DNA from: Actinomycetota bacterium
GTDB taxonomy: Bacteria; Actinomycetota; Thermoleophilia; Solirubrobacterales; 70-9
Reading direction: 5' to 3'
Assembly (NCBI GenBank): GCA_018268675.1
Contig: JAFDWB010000092.1
Span: 124,001-188,000 of the forward strand
DNA length: 64,000 nt
Positions 48,882 to 56,020 of the stretch are shown here, piece after piece. The notes beneath the pieces were generated by a model. That model was not told where the DNA came from, did not search any database, and was given only the letters and a program-made list of their open reading frames with translations. Within the stretch, counting starts at the first letter, position 1, and every line of letters begins with the position of its first letter. The position numbers and the translations under genes were made by a program.

Positions 48882-48887
48882 AACATA
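48882..48887 (-). promoter_or_regulatory. Probable -10 element TATGTT (minus strand)
   Basis: TATGTT on the minus strand is 7 nt before ATG 48874 and fixes that start for the cyclo-ligase family gene. Confidence 0.5.
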
Positions 48888-48978
48888 TCCCTCAACGAAC
48901 TCGGCAAAGCTCGCGGTGTCGCGCCCGCCGCCTACACTTGGTCGGTCACGTCCAACGACCGGCGCCGCGGGGACGGCA

Positions 48979-50013
48979 ATGGGCCGCAGATCGAAGATCA
49001 TCGCTTTGATAGCAGTGCTCGCGCTCGTCCTCGTCGCGGCGGGTGCCTACCTGTACGACCGCTCCCAGGAGGGGAAGATCGCCGCCGGGGTGACGATCGA
49101 AGGGATCGAGGTCGGCGGGATGGACGCGGCCGAAGCCGAAGCGAAGGTCCGGCGGGAGCTGCTGCGCCCTCTCGACCGTCCGTTGCGGGCGGTCTACGGG
49201 GAACGCACCTGGTCGCTCCCGGCGGCGGCGCTGAAGGTGCGCGCCGATGTCGCCGGGGCGGTCGCCGAAGCGGTCCGCGTCAGCCGCGAAGGGGACCTGC
49301 CGACGCGGCTCGGCCGCTATCTCGGCGGCGACACCCTCGAAGTCGAGATCTCCGCCCACGTCGGGTACTCGCACAGCGCCGTCAACGAGTTCGTCCGCCG
49401 GGTCGCCGCCGACGTCGGCCGGCAGCCCCGCGACGCCGCGGTCGACCCGACCGCCGACGCGCTTGAAGTGGTCAGGTCACACTCCGGTCGCAAGCTGCGC
49501 GACGTTCGCTTCACCCGGGAGGTCCACGAAGCGGTCACCCGCGGTGCCCCGCGCACGGTGCGCGCGATCGTCCACAAGACCGCGCCCGCGGTCACCACCG
49601 CGGAGGTGGCGACCCGCTATCCGTCCTATCTCACCCTCGATCGGGGCACCTTCACCCTGCGCCTGTGGCGGGACCTGAAGCTGGCCCGGACCTACACCGT
49701 CGCGGTCGGCCAGGAAGGCCTCGAAACGCCGGAAGGCGTCTACGCGATCCAGGCCAAGGAAGAAAACCCGACCTGGTACGTGCCCGAATCCGCCTGGGCG
49801 GGGGACCTGGCGGGCGAGGTGATCCCGCCCGGCCCCTCGAACCCGATCAAGGCCCGTTGGATGGCGATCTTCGAAGGCGCCGGGATCCACGGCACCGACG
49901 ATGTCGGCTCGCTCGGCAGCGCCGCGTCCCACGGCTGCGTGCGGATGTCGATCCCGGACGTGGAAGAGCTCTATGACGAAGTTGAAGTAGGGACTCCCAT
50001 CTTTATTGGGTAG
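48979..50013 (+). CDS. L,D-transpeptidase (YkuD) with VanW-like domain
   Basis: Makes 3-3 peptidoglycan cross-links or attaches proteins to the wall. 344 residues: signal-anchor helix (~6-27), a VanW/PG_binding_4-type repeat region (~35-200) and a YkuD catalytic domain (~220-344) with GIHGTDDVGSLGSAASHGCVRM, where the Cys is the nucleophile. ATG 48979 places the helix at the N-terminus. TACACT at ~48934 is a possible -10. It is co-directional with the recombinase gene. Confidence 0.92.
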   Translation: MGRRSKIIALIAVLALVLVAAGAYLYDRSQEGKIAAGVTIEGIEVGGMDAAEAEAKVRRELLRPLDRPLRAVYGERTWSLPAAALKVRADVAGAVAEAVRVSREGDLPTRLGRYLGGDTLEVEISAHVGYSHSAVNEFVRRVAADVGRQPRDAAVDPTADALEVVRSHSGRKLRDVRFTREVHEAVTRGAPRTVRAIVHKTAPAVTTAEVATRYPSYLTLDRGTFTLRLWRDLKLARTYTVAVGQEGLETPEGVYAIQAKEENPTWYVPESAWAGDLAGEVIPPGPSNPIKARWMAIFEGAGIHGTDDVGSLGSAASHGCVRMSIPDVEELYDEVEVGTPIFIG

Positions 50014-50109
50014 TGAGTGTGTGGCGGGGTGCCGACCACCCGGGGGGTGCGGTATGTGTGTGCCGTGCTACGCGCAGGACGTGACGGATTGATCGCGAAT
50101 GAGGGTTTC

Positions 50110-50997
50110 GTGAATTGGGATGCGGCGCTTGCCGGATATGACCGTGACCTGCGCACGCGCGGTGCCGCCGAGCGGACGCGGCGCGCATATGGGGTCGATC
50201 TGGCCGCCTTCGTCGAGTGGGCCAAGGCGCTCCGCCTCGGGCCCGGGGATCTGCGGCACCGCGACGTGCGCCGCTACGCCGCCGGGCTGTCCGCCGACGG
50301 CAAGGCCTCGACGACCGTCGCCCGCAATCTCGCCGCGATTCGCGGCCTCTACGACTTCCTCGTCCGCACCGAGCGGGTCGGCGGCAACCCGGCCGAGCTG
50401 GTCTCCAGCCCGAAGCGCCCCCAGAAGCTCCCCAACATGCTGACCGCCGGGCAGATGCGCTCGCTGCTGGAGGGGATCCCGGCGCGCACGCCGCTCGAGC
50501 TGCGCGATCGGGCGATGTTCGAGCTCGCCTACTCCTGCGGCCTGCGCTGCGAGGAGATCGTCAACCTGGACATCGACTCCTTCGACTTCGAAGACGAGCA
50601 GCTGCGGGTGCTCGGCAAGGGCTCCAAGATGCGCCTGCTGCCGGTCGGCGAGCCCGCCCGCAAGGCGCTCGAACGGTACCTGCAGCGGGGCCGGCGGCCC
50701 CTCGCCGGCGATCCGCGCGAGCGGGCGCTCTTCCTCTCCAAGAGCGGCCGGCGGCTCTCCAACTCGGATGTGACCCGACGGCTGCGGATCTGGGTCGCGA
50801 ACGTGTCGTCCGTCGGCGGCGTCTCGCCCCACTCGCTTAGGCATTCATTTGCGACGCATCTGCTTGAGGGCGGCGCGGATCTGCGTACGATTCAGGAATT
50901 GCTGGGCCATTCCTCGATCTCCACGACGCAGGTGTACACCCGGGTCGACGCGGCTCGCCTGCGCGACACCTACTCCGACACCCATCCGCGAGCATGA
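50110..50997 (+). CDS. xerC: Tyrosine recombinase XerC/XerD
   Basis: Resolves chromosome dimers at dif. 295 residues: SAM-like N-terminal domain (DRDLRTRGAAERTRRAYGVDL) and catalytic domain with the six residues R (YSCGLRCEEI), K (GKGSK), H-x-x-R (SPHSLRHSFATHLL), H (LLGHSSISTTQ) and Tyr (VYTRV). GTG 50110 gives the typical VNWDAALAGY start; the frame is open to GTG 50017. XerC and XerD cannot be told apart; the position beside the WhiG-like sigma matches the xerC gene of Streptomyces and mycobacteria. Confidence 0.93.
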   Translation: MNWDAALAGYDRDLRTRGAAERTRRAYGVDLAAFVEWAKALRLGPGDLRHRDVRRYAAGLSADGKASTTVARNLAAIRGLYDFLVRTERVGGNPAELVSSPKRPQKLPNMLTAGQMRSLLEGIPARTPLELRDRAMFELAYSCGLRCEEIVNLDIDSFDFEDEQLRVLGKGSKMRLLPVGEPARKALERYLQRGRRPLAGDPRERALFLSKSGRRLSNSDVTRRLRIWVANVSSVGGVSPHSLRHSFATHLLEGGADLRTIQELLGHSSISTTQVYTRVDAARLRDTYSDTHPRA

Positions 50998-51016
50998 CCG
51001 AAACGCCTGCCGAAAG

Positions 51017-51022
51017 TAGGAT
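51017..51022 (+). promoter_or_regulatory. Probable -10 element TAGGAT for leaderless sigma gene
   Basis: TAGGAT lies 6 nt before the GTG start. Confidence 0.5.
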
Positions 51023-51028
51023 CTGACC

Positions 51029-51808
51029 GTGGCGATGGAGACCGGGGTCAAGGAAGTCGAGCTCCGCGAGCTCTGGCGCCGTTACAAAGAGCAGGGGGAC
51101 GCGGCGGCGCGCGAGCGCCTCGTCGTCGCCTACTCGCCGATGGTGAAGTTCGTCGCCGGCCGGCTCGGTGCGGGGCTGCCTTCCCACGTCGAGGACGCCG
51201 ACCTGATCTCCTATGGCCTGGTCGGGCTGATCGGCGCGATCGAGCGCTTCGAGCCGGAGCGCGGGATCAAGTTCGAGACCTTTGCGATGACCCGCATCCG
51301 CGGCTCGATCATCGACGAACTGCGCTCGCTCGACTGGGTGCCGCGCTCGGTCCGCTCGCGGGCGCGCGAAATCGAAACGGCCCAGGCGAAACTCGAGCAC
51401 GAGCTGCAGCGGGCACCGAGCGAGGAGGAGCTCGCGGCGAAGCTGGGGATGACCGAAGCGGAGCTGCAGAACGCGCTGCTGGAGATCGCCAACTCCTCGG
51501 TCTACGCGCTCGACGAGCTGTGGACGGTCTCCGACTCCTCCGGCGACCAGGTCAGCCTGCTCGACACGATCGCCGACGAGGGCGCCGCCGACCCCCAGGA
51601 GGCGCTCGCCTCCAACGAGGTCAAGGACCGGCTGACCGAGGCGATCGGCTCGCTGCCCGAGCGCGAGCAGCTGGTCGTCGCCCTCTATTACTACGAGAAC
51701 CTGACGCTGCGCGAGATCGGCGAGGTCCTCGGCGTCACCGAGTCGCGGGTGTCGCAGCTCCACACCAAGGCCGTGATGCGGCTGAAGTCCCACCTTCAGC
51801 AAGCCTGA
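51029..51808 (+). CDS. whiG: FliA/WhiG-family RNA polymerase sigma factor
   Basis: 259 residues. Regions 2 (LVVAYSPMVKFVAGRLGAGL, DLISYGLVGLIGAIERFEPERG, KFETFAMTRIRGSIIDELRSLDWVPRSVR), 3 (SEEELAAKLGM) and 4 (LPEREQLVVALYYYENLTLREIGEVLGVTESRVSQLH) are complete. The DWVPRSVR and short region 1 mark the group 3 FliA/WhiG sigmas, which control sporulation in Streptomyces or motility elsewhere. No flagellar or anti-sigma (RsiG) gene is in the window, so targets are unknown. Its position next to xerC is the same as whiG's in Streptomyces. Confidence 0.93.
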   Translation: MAMETGVKEVELRELWRRYKEQGDAAARERLVVAYSPMVKFVAGRLGAGLPSHVEDADLISYGLVGLIGAIERFEPERGIKFETFAMTRIRGSIIDELRSLDWVPRSVRSRAREIETAQAKLEHELQRAPSEEELAAKLGMTEAELQNALLEIANSSVYALDELWTVSDSSGDQVSLLDTIADEGAADPQEALASNEVKDRLTEAIGSLPEREQLVVALYYYENLTLREIGEVLGVTESRVSQLHTKAVMRLKSHLQQA

Positions 51809-51862
51809 TTTCAGAACGCCCGTTTTCGGTTCCGCATTTTGCGGAATGAGCACGGCCGCTGC

Positions 51863-51868
51863 TAACTT
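51863..51868 (+). promoter_or_regulatory. Probable -10 element TAACTT for leaderless zinc-ribbon gene
   Basis: TAACTT is 7 nt before GTG 51876 and inside the longer frame from ATG 51846, arguing for the GTG start. Confidence 0.5.
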
Positions 51869-51875
51869 GAGCCGA

Positions 51876-52916
51876 GTGAGCGGCGAAGATGCCTGTGCGG
51901 TCTGTGGACGGACGTTTCTGGTCGGCGAGCAGGTGCATTCCTACGTCTCCCGGGAGGGTCGCCACGATGTCTGCACGCTCTGCGCGGGGCGCGCCGAGGA
52001 GCTCGGCTGGCTGCCCGGCGATCAGGAGGGGGCGGAGGAGACGGTGCGCGCCGAATCGGAGCGCAAGCCGGGGATCTTCTCGCGACTTTTCGTCCGTTCC
52101 CGTCAGGGCGCGGACGAGGCGCGCGCCGAGGACGACGAAGGGCGCTTCTTTCCTGACGAATCGGTGACGGGGGAGGGCGAGGTGCCGCGCGCCGAGGTCC
52201 CCGCCGAGCCGCCGCGCACGCCCGCCGCGCCGCGGGGCGCGATCCACGAAATGGCGACGGAACGCTACGACGTCGAGGCGGAGTGGCGGGTCGGCGACGC
52301 CGAGCCCGAGCGCCAGGAGGCCGACGATCCGGAGCCGGACCGGAGTGCCGCGGCGAACGATCTGCCCGACGGCCCCGGGGCGCCGGACCTACCCCACGGC
52401 GAGGCCGCTCACCTGATCGCCCCGGACGAGATCCCGGAGCCGGCGACCTCGCCCGCGCCCGTGGCCCCGGCGCCGGCCGCCGACGCGTCGCCGGCGCCAC
52501 TCCCCGACCCGGCGGGCCGGGGAATGCGCCCGCGTCGCCTGCAGCCCGACCTCTCGCCCGCGAGCCGCTTCGAGCGCGCCGTCGCCCGCTTCAACGGCAG
52601 CGACGCGGGGCGCACCGCGGTCGGCCTGACCCGCACGCTCGGGGCGCCGTCGGTCTCGGTCGGCGACCTCGCCGGGGAGGAGGACATCGTCCGCGTCACG
52701 GTCGCCTGGGAGCTGACCTGGTACCAGTGGGGGGTCGACCTCGGCGACGAGCTGCGGCCCGTGTTCGAGTTGGAAAAGGGCTTCGAGGTGTCGGAGATCG
52801 ACGCCGCCGCGCGCCAGTGGAACGCGTCCGCGCACGACGGGCGGATCGCGATGGTCGCGCCGCCGCCCCGCCGCGAGGCGAAGAACGACCGCCCGGTCCA
52901 CCGCCAGGGCGTCTGA
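51876..52916 (+). CDS. Zinc-ribbon protein of unknown function
   Basis: 346 residues. An N-terminal four-Cys ribbon (C7, C10, C33, C36: ACAVCGRTF ... DVCTLCAGRAEELGW) is followed by ~180 residues of Pro/Ala/acidic linker and a conserved C-terminal domain (~225-325: SRFERAVARFNGSDAGRTAVGLTR, then TVAWELTWYQWGVDL). I do not recognise the family. The Cys ribbon and tryptophan-rich domain suggest binding of a partner. It overlaps none of its neighbours closely but RNase HI begins 2 bp after it, so they are co-transcribed. Confidence 0.8.
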   Translation: MSGEDACAVCGRTFLVGEQVHSYVSREGRHDVCTLCAGRAEELGWLPGDQEGAEETVRAESERKPGIFSRLFVRSRQGADEARAEDDEGRFFPDESVTGEGEVPRAEVPAEPPRTPAAPRGAIHEMATERYDVEAEWRVGDAEPERQEADDPEPDRSAAANDLPDGPGAPDLPHGEAAHLIAPDEIPEPATSPAPVAPAPAADASPAPLPDPAGRGMRPRRLQPDLSPASRFERAVARFNGSDAGRTAVGLTRTLGAPSVSVGDLAGEEDIVRVTVAWELTWYQWGVDLGDELRPVFELEKGFEVSEIDAAARQWNASAHDGRIAMVAPPPRREAKNDRPVHRQGV

Positions 52917-52918
52917 GG

Positions 52919-53320
52919 ATGGCGAGGATGACGGTGAACGTCGACGGCGGCGCCCGCGGCAACCCCGGCCCGGCGGCGATCGGCGTGGTGGTGCGGGACG
53001 CCGACGGCGAGATCGTCGAGGCCGTGGGGGAGACGATCGGCGCGACGACCAACAACGTCGCCGAGTACCGGGCGCTGCTGCGGGGGATCGAGATGGCCGC
53101 CGCGCACGGCGCCACCGAGGTCGAGCTGATCGGCGACTCGGAGCTGATCGTGCGCCAGGTCGAAGGCCGCTACAAGGTCAAAAACGCCGGGATGAAGGAG
53201 CTCCACGCGCAGGCGAAGGCGGCCCTCGCGGACTTCCCGAGCTGGTCGATCCGCCACGTCAAGCGGGCCCAGAACGCCGACGCCGACCGGCTCGTCAACG
53301 AGGCCCTCGACAATGCCTGA
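52919..53320 (+). CDS. rnhA: Ribonuclease HI-like protein
   Basis: 133 residues of the RNase H fold: first Asp in VNVDGGARGNPGPAA, Glu in NNVAEYRALLRGIEMA, Asp in LIGDSELIVRQVEGRYKVKN and last Asp in NADADRLVNEALD, so the active site is complete. The short form without an N-terminal hybrid-binding domain matches actinobacterial/archaeal types. ATG 52919 or 52928 could start it. It overlaps the VOC gene by 8 nt. Confidence 0.93.
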   Translation: MARMTVNVDGGARGNPGPAAIGVVVRDADGEIVEAVGETIGATTNNVAEYRALLRGIEMAAAHGATEVELIGDSELIVRQVEGRYKVKNAGMKELHAQAKAALADFPSWSIRHVKRAQNADADRLVNEALDNA

Positions 53321-53825
53321 GCCGGGCGCCGGGTCGCCGCCGATCGATCCCGGTGTCGACATCGGCCACGTCCACCTGAAGGTGTCCGACATCGAGCGAG
53401 CGCTCGACTTCTACTGCGGCGTGCTCGGCTTCGAGCTGATGCAGCGCTACGGCGCCGAAGCCGCCTTCGTCTCGGCGGGGGGCTACCACCACCACATCGG
53501 CCTCAACACCTGGCAGTCGCGCGGCGGCCCGCCACCCGCGCCGGGGACGACCGGTCTCTTCCACCTGGCGATCCGCTACCCGACCCGCGCCGCGCTCGCC
53601 GACGCCTTGCGCCGCCTGATCGAGGCGCGGGTGCCGCTGCAGGGCGCCTCCGACCACGGGGTCAGCGAGGCGCTCTACCTCGCCGATCCGGACGGCAACG
53701 GGATCGAGCTCTACTGGGACCGCCCGCGCGCCGAGTGGCCCCAACCGGGCCCGGGCGAGAAGGTGGGGATGTACACGCGTCCGCTCGACCTCGAGGACCT
53801 GCTCACGGCGGCGGCACCGAGGTGA
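53313..53825 (+). CDS. VOC-family protein (glyoxalase / extradiol dioxygenase-like)
   Basis: 170 residues, two paired beta-alpha-beta-beta-beta modules. Possible metal ligands are His in VDIGHVHLKVSDI, His in GLFHLAIRY and Glu in GNGIELYWDRP. It is closest to the CatE catechol-2,3-dioxygenase-like group (GGYHHHIGLNTW). The substrate cannot be fixed from sequence. It overlaps both RNase HI and the truncated gene at 53822. Confidence 0.85.
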   Translation: MPEPGAGSPPIDPGVDIGHVHLKVSDIERALDFYCGVLGFELMQRYGAEAAFVSAGGYHHHIGLNTWQSRGGPPPAPGTTGLFHLAIRYPTRAALADALRRLIEARVPLQGASDHGVSEALYLADPDGNGIELYWDRPRAEWPQPGPGEKVGMYTRPLDLEDLLTAAAPR

Positions 53826-53908
53826 GCACGGTTGCGATCGCGGGGGGCCACGGGAAGATCGCGATGCTGCTCGGCGGGCTCCGGGTCGCGAGCTTCGAAC
53901 ACCCATAG
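53822..53908 (+). pseudogene. Truncated NAD(P)-binding Rossmann protein
   Basis: GTG overlaps the VOC stop by 4 nt (GTGA) and encodes VSTVAIAGGHGKIAMLLGG, the start of an SDR-a5/NmrA-type protein with its GxxGxxG loop, then only nine more residues before TAG. A normal member is ~210 residues. The coupled start suggests a once functional operon gene. Palindromes of the GAGTTCGCA family begin ~75 bp later, so the loss may be linked to them. Alternatively it is a tiny uncharacterised ORF. Confidence 0.65.
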
Positions 53909-53980
53909 CCTCTCGGTGGACCCGGACCTAGCTCATGGCGTTCGGAACGTCCCTGGCTCGTCGGCTAGCCCCTCGCCCGC

Positions 53981-54031
53981 CGGTGCGTTCGCAGTTTGCC
54001 ACAACAGTTGTCGATAACTGCGAACTCACCG
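53981..54031. repeat. GAGTTCGCA-family palindrome, copy 6
   Basis: CGGTG-C-GTTCGCAGTT pairs with AACTGCGAAC-T-CACCG with a single mismatch; tip CCACAACAGTTGTCGATAA equals copy 4. Confidence 0.88.
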
Positions 54032-54046
54032 AGGGCACCATGGTGT

Positions 54047-54085
54047 GTTCGTCGCTTGTACCCGCATGCGGCACAAGCGACGAAC
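54047..54085. repeat. Related palindrome with ATG in its loop
   Basis: GTTCGTCGCTTGT (54047-54059) pairs perfectly with ACAAGCGACGAAC (54073-54085). The loop contains CCGCATGCGG, itself a palindrome, with an ATG that opens a frame reading M-R-H-K-R-R-T. It recalls the start-in-loop layout of the DUF559 genes, but no DUF559 domain follows. Confidence 0.8.
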
Positions 54086-54132
54086 GCTTTGCGGGGCCTG
54101 TGCCCTGATCGTCACCGGATACGCAGGAGGCC

Positions 54133-54180
54133 GCGCCCGTCCCGCCCTCATGGCCGCCGAAGTGAGGGTGGGACGGGCGC
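54133..54180. repeat. 18-bp hairpin after the MBL/rhodanese gene
   Basis: GCGCCCGTCCCGCCCTCA (54133-54150) pairs with 54163-54180 with one G-T wobble and a 12-nt loop, 10 bp beyond the stop codon of the minus-strand gene. It may act as its terminator. Confidence 0.8.
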
Positions 54181-54189
54181 GCCCGGGGC

Positions 54190-55590
54190 TCAGACCGCGC
54201 TGGGGTTCCGGGCCGGGCCGGACTCGACCGGGTTGCCCGCCGCGCGCCAGGCGCCGACGCCGCGGCCGACGTGGATGACGTCGGCGAAGCCTTCGCGCTG
54301 GAGGATCGAGGCGGCGAGGCCGGAGCGCTTGCCGCCGCGGCAGATCGCGGCGATCTGGCGGTCGCGAGGCAGCTCGTCGACCCGCGCGCCGAGGTCCCCG
54401 TAGGGGATGTGGAGGCTGTCGGGAATGTGCTCGGCGGCGTACTCGGAGGCGTTCCGCACGTCGAGGATCAGCGGCGCGTCGGGGCCGGCGACCCGCCGCG
54501 CGAGCTCCTCGGGGTCGATCAGCTCGATCCGCTCGACCGGCCGACCGTCGGTCCGCCAGGCGGTCATCCCACCCTCGAGGAAGCCGCGCACGGGCAGTCC
54601 CACCGCGGCCAGCAGTTCGGCCGCCTCGCACTCGTCGACGTCGGAACCGGCGACGACGATGATCTCGGCGCCCGCCGGCGCCACCCGGGAGACCTTGGTC
54701 GCGAAGCCGGTGTCGTAGGAGGAGGTGCTGAGCGCGCCGGCGATATGGGCCTCGTCGAACTCCTCGTTGGTGCGTCCGTCGATCACCACCGCGCCCGCCG
54801 CAACCGCCTCCTCCACCTGGTGCGGGGTCATCGCGGCGGGCGTCCCGAAGCCGTGGACCAGCGGGCCGCGGTTGAGGGCGACGATCTGCTCCACGTTCGG
54901 CGGCCGGTCGGGCAGGGAGGAGGTGGCGCTCGCGACGAACTCTGCCTCGTCGCCGATCGCCAGCGCCGCGTTGTGGGCGCGCTCGAAGCCGATCGTCGAG
55001 GAGCTCTTCAGGTCGAGGCCGGAACCGCCGCAGAGCGACCCGCCGAGGTGCCCGGGCCAGACCTCGACCTCGTCGCCCAGCTCCAGCAGCCGCCCGTGCA
55101 GCGACCGGAACATCTGCGCCGCCCCCTCGCGCGGCTCGATCGCCAGGTCGGGGCGGGCGACGTCGCCGATGAACAGCGAGTCGCCGGAGAGGAGCGCCCA
55201 GGGCGCGCCGCCGCGACCCGCGTCGCTGAGCAGGAAGCAGGTGTGCTCGGGCCGGTGGCCGGGGGTGTGGATCGCCTCGACCGTCAGGTCGCCCAGCTCC
55301 AGCCGCCAGCCGTCCGCGAACGGCTCGTGCTCGTACTCGGCCGCGGCGAGCTCGTGGACGTGGATCGTGGCGCCGGTCTGCCGCGCCAGCCGCCCGTGCC
55401 CGGAGACGTGGTCGGCGTGGTTGTGGGTCTCCAGGATGTGCCCGATCCGCACCCCGTGCAGCCGCGCCAGCCGTCGGTATGGCTCGACCTCCCACTGCGG
55501 GTCGACGACCACGGCGACGCCGCTTTCCCGGTCCGCCACCAGGTAGGAGGCGCAGCCGAGATCCTCGTGGATGATCTGCCGGAAGAGCAT
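54190..55590 (-). CDS. MBL-fold hydrolase with two rhodanese domains
   Basis: 466 residues. N-terminal metallo-beta-lactamase domain (1-~240) with THNHADH and later GDSLF and GHL metal ligands, of the persulfide dioxygenase / glyoxalase II-like group. Two rhodanese domains follow (~255-350 and ~365-460); the second has its Cys (AAICRGGKRSG), the first has Ala-Gly-Ser at that place and is probably inactive. Such fusions handle sulfane sulfur (persulfides, glutathione or mycothiol persulfide). ATG 55590 is chosen over ATG 55653 because homologues begin MLFRQIIHEDLG and GAGAAT precedes it. Confidence 0.92.
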   Translation of the reverse strand: MLFRQIIHEDLGCASYLVADRESGVAVVVDPQWEVEPYRRLARLHGVRIGHILETHNHADHVSGHGRLARQTGATIHVHELAAAEYEHEPFADGWRLELGDLTVEAIHTPGHRPEHTCFLLSDAGRGGAPWALLSGDSLFIGDVARPDLAIEPREGAAQMFRSLHGRLLELGDEVEVWPGHLGGSLCGGSGLDLKSSSTIGFERAHNAALAIGDEAEFVASATSSLPDRPPNVEQIVALNRGPLVHGFGTPAAMTPHQVEEAVAAGAVVIDGRTNEEFDEAHIAGALSTSSYDTGFATKVSRVAPAGAEIIVVAGSDVDECEAAELLAAVGLPVRGFLEGGMTAWRTDGRPVERIELIDPEELARRVAGPDAPLILDVRNASEYAAEHIPDSLHIPYGDLGARVDELPRDRQIAAICRGGKRSGLAASILQREGFADVIHVGRGVGAWRAAGNPVESGPARNPSAV

Positions 55591-55597
55591 GCTCAGG

Positions 55598-55603
55598 ATT
55601 CTC
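55598..55603 (-). promoter_or_regulatory. Probable -10 element GAGAAT (minus strand)
   Basis: GAGAAT stands 7 nt before the ATG of the MBL/rhodanese gene. Confidence 0.4.
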
Positions 55604-55788
55604 CGATCCGCCCAGGCTATCGCGTCCCGCCCCGCCCGGCGCCCCGTCGCCAACCGCCGACTTTCTCAGCCCGTTAACTCGAACCCCGCGGACGCCCGCG
55701 AGGATCCACCCGAGTCGGCTCGGCGTGCCTCCAACCGCCGTCCGGCGACATACGAGCATCGGTGTGGCAAGGCACCGGTGCCGCTGGA

Positions 55789-55822
55789 CGACGGCCCCGA
55801 ATCTGCCGCTTCGGGGTCGTCG
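55789..55822. repeat. 13-bp hairpin upstream of tRNA-Gly
   Basis: CGACGGCCCCGAA pairs with TTCGGGGTCGTCG with one wobble and an 8-nt loop. A 12-bp palindrome GGCACCGGTGCC (55771-55782) precedes it. The rest of the ~300-bp gap holds no gene; TATCCT (55870-55875) may be the tRNA -10. Confidence 0.7.
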
Positions 55823-55886
55823 CGCGTCCGGGGCCCTGGCCGTGCGACACCCGGATGCCGGCGGCACGGTATCCTGTCGCCTCCAC

Positions 55887-55960
55887 GCGGCTGTAGCTCA
55901 GCTGGCTAGAGCGTCTGCTTGCCATGCAGAAGGTCGAGGGTTCGAATCCCTTCAGCCGCT
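55887..55960 (+). tRNA. tRNA-Gly (GCC)
   Basis: Full cloverleaf: acceptor GCGGCTG/CAGCCGC, D-stem GCTC/GAGC, anticodon stem TCTGC/GCAGA with loop TTGCCAT (anticodon GCC), T-stem GAGGG/CCCTT with TTCGAAT, and discriminator T, as usual for glycine. CCA is not encoded. It reads glycine GGC and GGT codons. Confidence 0.97.
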
Positions 55961-56020
55961 TCGCCCCGGAATTCGCCGAATCCGGGGATGGCCATCTGGC
56001 CGCCGGAAACGAGCCGCCGC

